Shown here: in pieces, positions 34,395-35,932 of the stretch
Numbering within the stretch: position 1 is the stretch's first letter
Layout of the letters: every line of letters begins with the position of its first letter
The notes under the pieces: model-generated
Database searches by the model: none
The model's input: the letters and a program-made list of their open reading frames with translations, nothing else
What the model was told of the DNA's origin: nothing
Program-made: the position numbers and the translations under genes
Assembly: GCA_024401415.1 (NCBI GenBank)
Contig: JAKSLC010000011.1
Coordinates: 1-35,932, forward strand
Reading direction: 5' to 3'
Source of the DNA: Bacteroidales bacterium
GTDB lineage: Bacteria; Bacteroidota; Bacteroidia; Bacteroidales; Marinilabiliaceae
Length of the DNA stretch: 35,932 nt

Positions 34395-35932
34395 ATGAAT
34401 TTTAAATTCAAGCATTTATCCGCTGCTCTTGTAGCAGTTTGCTCGGGCCTAGTGCTTACATCTTGTTTCTCAAGTAGAGGAAATCAAGGGACAAGCTCTG
34501 TTACAGGTTGGGCATATAACGACCCAACGAACATGGGTGGCTTTGAAAATTATTCTGGCTATGAGCAGGAAGTAGGTCCAGGTTTGGTACGTGTAGAAGG
34601 TGGTACATTCATTATGGGCCGCGTGGAGCAAGACGTGATGTATTCATGGGATGCTCAACCACGTCGCGTATCTGTATCTTCATTCTTTATGGATGAATGT
34701 GAGGTGAGCAACTCGAACTATCGTGAGTGGTTATGGTGGCTCAGCAAAGTATTCAGCCGTCAGGAGTATCCACAAGTGCTTCGCAATGCGCTTCCTGACA
34801 CATTGGTATGGCGTCGTTCTTTGGCTTACAATGAGCCATACGTAGAGAACTATCTCCGTCACCCAGCATATTCAGATTATCCTGTAGTAGGTGTATCTCA
34901 CCGTCAGGCTACGAACTTCTGTAAGTGGCGTACTGACCGTGTAAACGAGAATATACTTTTCGAGCGTGGAGTACTCAACAAGGTAGAGACACTTAAGAAG
35001 CAGATGAGCGACGAAGGTGGAGGTGGCCAACACAACTTCAACACAGAGGCATATCTTTATGGTGCACTTGGTGATGATGTTATCGTAATGGACGAGGAGA
35101 ACAACCCATACGAGAGCGTAAAGATGCCTATGGGTGAAGATGATGAAGGTGAGGTTACAAAGCGACATATCCGCATTGAAGATGGTGTACTTCTCCCTAA
35201 GTATCGTCTCCCAACCGAGGCAGAGTGGGAGTTTGCAGCTCTCGGTATCGTAGGTAACACAGCAGAGGAGCGTGTTTCTGAGCGTAAGATATTCCCATGG
35301 AATAGCCACGTACTCCGTAACCCAGATGAGGCTGACCGCGGTCGAATGATGGCCAACTACGTTCGTTCAAATGGTGACTACATGGGTACTGCAGGCGACC
35401 TTAATGATGCCGGTGATATCACAGTTCCTGTTCGTTCATACTGGCCTAACGATTACGGACTCTATTGTATGGCAGGTAACGTTAACGAGTGGGTAGCAGA
35501 TGTTTATCGTGCTCAGTCGATGGATGACTTCGATGAGTTCAACCCATTCCGTGGCAACGTATTCCGTCAGAAGCTTCTTGATGACGAGGGCAAGCTCGTA
35601 GAGGTAGACTCAGTAGGTAATGTTCGTTACGAAGTTCAGCGTCAGTCACAGATTGCAGATCGCAAGAACTATAGAACAGCTGACAACCGTAACTTCGGTG
35701 ATGGTGACAAGTGGTCGAACCAAGTTGAGGGTAATGGAGACTGGACAGCATCTGAGATGACTACAGCAGACATGTACGATGGTTCGAAGGCCGACAACAA
35801 CCTCCGTTCACTTGTAACAGACTCAACGCGAGTTTACAAAGGTGGTGGTTGGCGTGACCGTGCATACTGGTTGAGCCCAGGTACACGTCGATTCCTCCAT
35901 GAGGATGATAGCCGTGATGACCTTGGTTTCCG
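34395..35932 (+). CDS. gldK: T9SS/gliding lipoprotein GldK (PorK), 3' end beyond the window
   Basis: A lipoprotein of the type IX secretion ring, which with GldN forms the periplasmic ring under the outer membrane. The frame has 512 complete codons and is open at the window edge. The signal peptide ends in the lipobox LTSC (Cys24). The rest is a formylglycine-generating-enzyme-like (SUMF1) fold: RVEGGTFIMGR, SSFFMDECEVSNSNYREW, SDYPVVGVSHRQATNFCKWRT, LPTEAEWEFAA, GLYCMAGNVNEWVADVY and VYKGGGWRDRAYWLSPGTRRFL. GldK proteins are thought to lack FGE activity. An insert of about 80 residues near 200-270 is acidic. Length so far is a little above the 450-500 aa I expect. gldL, gldM and gldN should follow outside the window. 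Confidence 0.94.
   Translation, partial: MNFKFKHLSAALVAVCSGLVLTSCFSSRGNQGTSSVTGWAYNDPTNMGGFENYSGYEQEVGPGLVRVEGGTFIMGRVEQDVMYSWDAQPRRVSVSSFFMDECEVSNSNYREWLWWLSKVFSRQEYPQVLRNALPDTLVWRRSLAYNEPYVENYLRHPAYSDYPVVGVSHRQATNFCKWRTDRVNENILFERGVLNKVETLKKQMSDEGGGGQHNFNTEAYLYGALGDDVIVMDEENNPYESVKMPMGEDDEGEVTKRHIRIEDGVLLPKYRLPTEAEWEFAALGIVGNTAEERVSERKIFPWNSHVLRNPDEADRGRMMANYVRSNGDYMGTAGDLNDAGDITVPVRSYWPNDYGLYCMAGNVNEWVADVYRAQSMDDFDEFNPFRGNVFRQKLLDDEGKLVEVDSVGNVRYEVQRQSQIADRKNYRTADNRNFGDGDKWSNQVEGNGDWTASEMTTADMYDGSKADNNLRSLVTDSTRVYKGGGWRDRAYWLSPGTRRFLHEDDSRDDLGF

Noticed and set aside
34872-35309. A 145-codon frame antisense to gldK
   Set aside because: It lies within the SUMF1-like domain of gldK on the other strand and has no family resemblance.
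34395-35932. A functional formylglycine-generating enzyme (sulfatase activator)
   Set aside because: The fold matches, but the lipobox, acidic insert and position identify the T9SS family GldK/PorK, which is structural.

Overview
The window looks like chromosomal DNA from a member of the phylum Bacteroidota, most likely order Bacteroidales. Three observations support this. The last gene is gldK/porK, a lipoprotein of the type IX secretion system (T9SS), which is confined to this phylum. Several genes are preceded by the Bacteroidota promoter pattern TTG-N18..20-TAnnTTTG, and Shine-Dalgarno sites are mostly absent. Many proteins are typical of the phylum, including the MGG-type PurF homologue, the tandem rhomboids behind mutL, the short arginine-decarboxylase homologue and the TPR histidine kinase. 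Species cannot be named from the sequence alone. I saw no rRNA, tRNA, IS transposase, phage gene or CRISPR array.

Layout. (1) 1-4826, minus strand: a seven-gene run of polysaccharide deacetylase, TSCPD protein, aroK, tsaB, polyprenyl synthase, atpD and the 5' end of atpC, from a good promoter at 4881-4911. atpC carries an in-frame TAG at codon 22. (2) 4827-5600: a gene-poor region with an orphan plus-strand promoter, four 11-bp tandem repeats, and a 342-bp element bounded by 51-bp inverted repeats with a hairpin inside. (3) 5601-8544, minus: a surface-type Kelch lipoprotein and a PurF-like protein lacking the Cys2 nucleophile. (4) 8711-10206, plus: cdsA and psd, which make phosphatidylethanolamine precursors. 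(5) 10307-16752, plus: arginine-decarboxylase homologue, Hanks-type kinase, thyA, and a very large periplasmic-propeller/SpoIIE phosphatase. (6) 16809-22733, plus: NatA/NatB-like ABC exporter, a thioredoxin-fold protein without CxxC, a LolD-like ATPase, a TIGR02757 protein and TrmN6. (7) 22730-28084, minus: Dabb protein, small membrane protein, mutL, two rhomboids and an EEP-family phosphatase/nuclease, several with ATGA overlaps. (8) 28139-30823, plus: udk, 3'-5' exonuclease, gamma-carbonic-anhydrase-like protein and murI. (9) 30830-31132, minus: TIGR04076 protein. (10) 31425-35932, plus: TPR histidine kinase, LuxR-type response regulator and gldK, which runs off the end.

Most genes are housekeeping. 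The parts that deserve a second look are the repeat-rich intergenic regions (4830-5600 and 31133-31424 share 11-bp repeats and a promoter-like unit), the nonsense codon in atpC, the kinase/phosphatase pair around thyA, and the two-component pair placed just upstream of the T9SS gene gldK. No clearly new multi-gene system is proven by the sequence; these are the best candidates.
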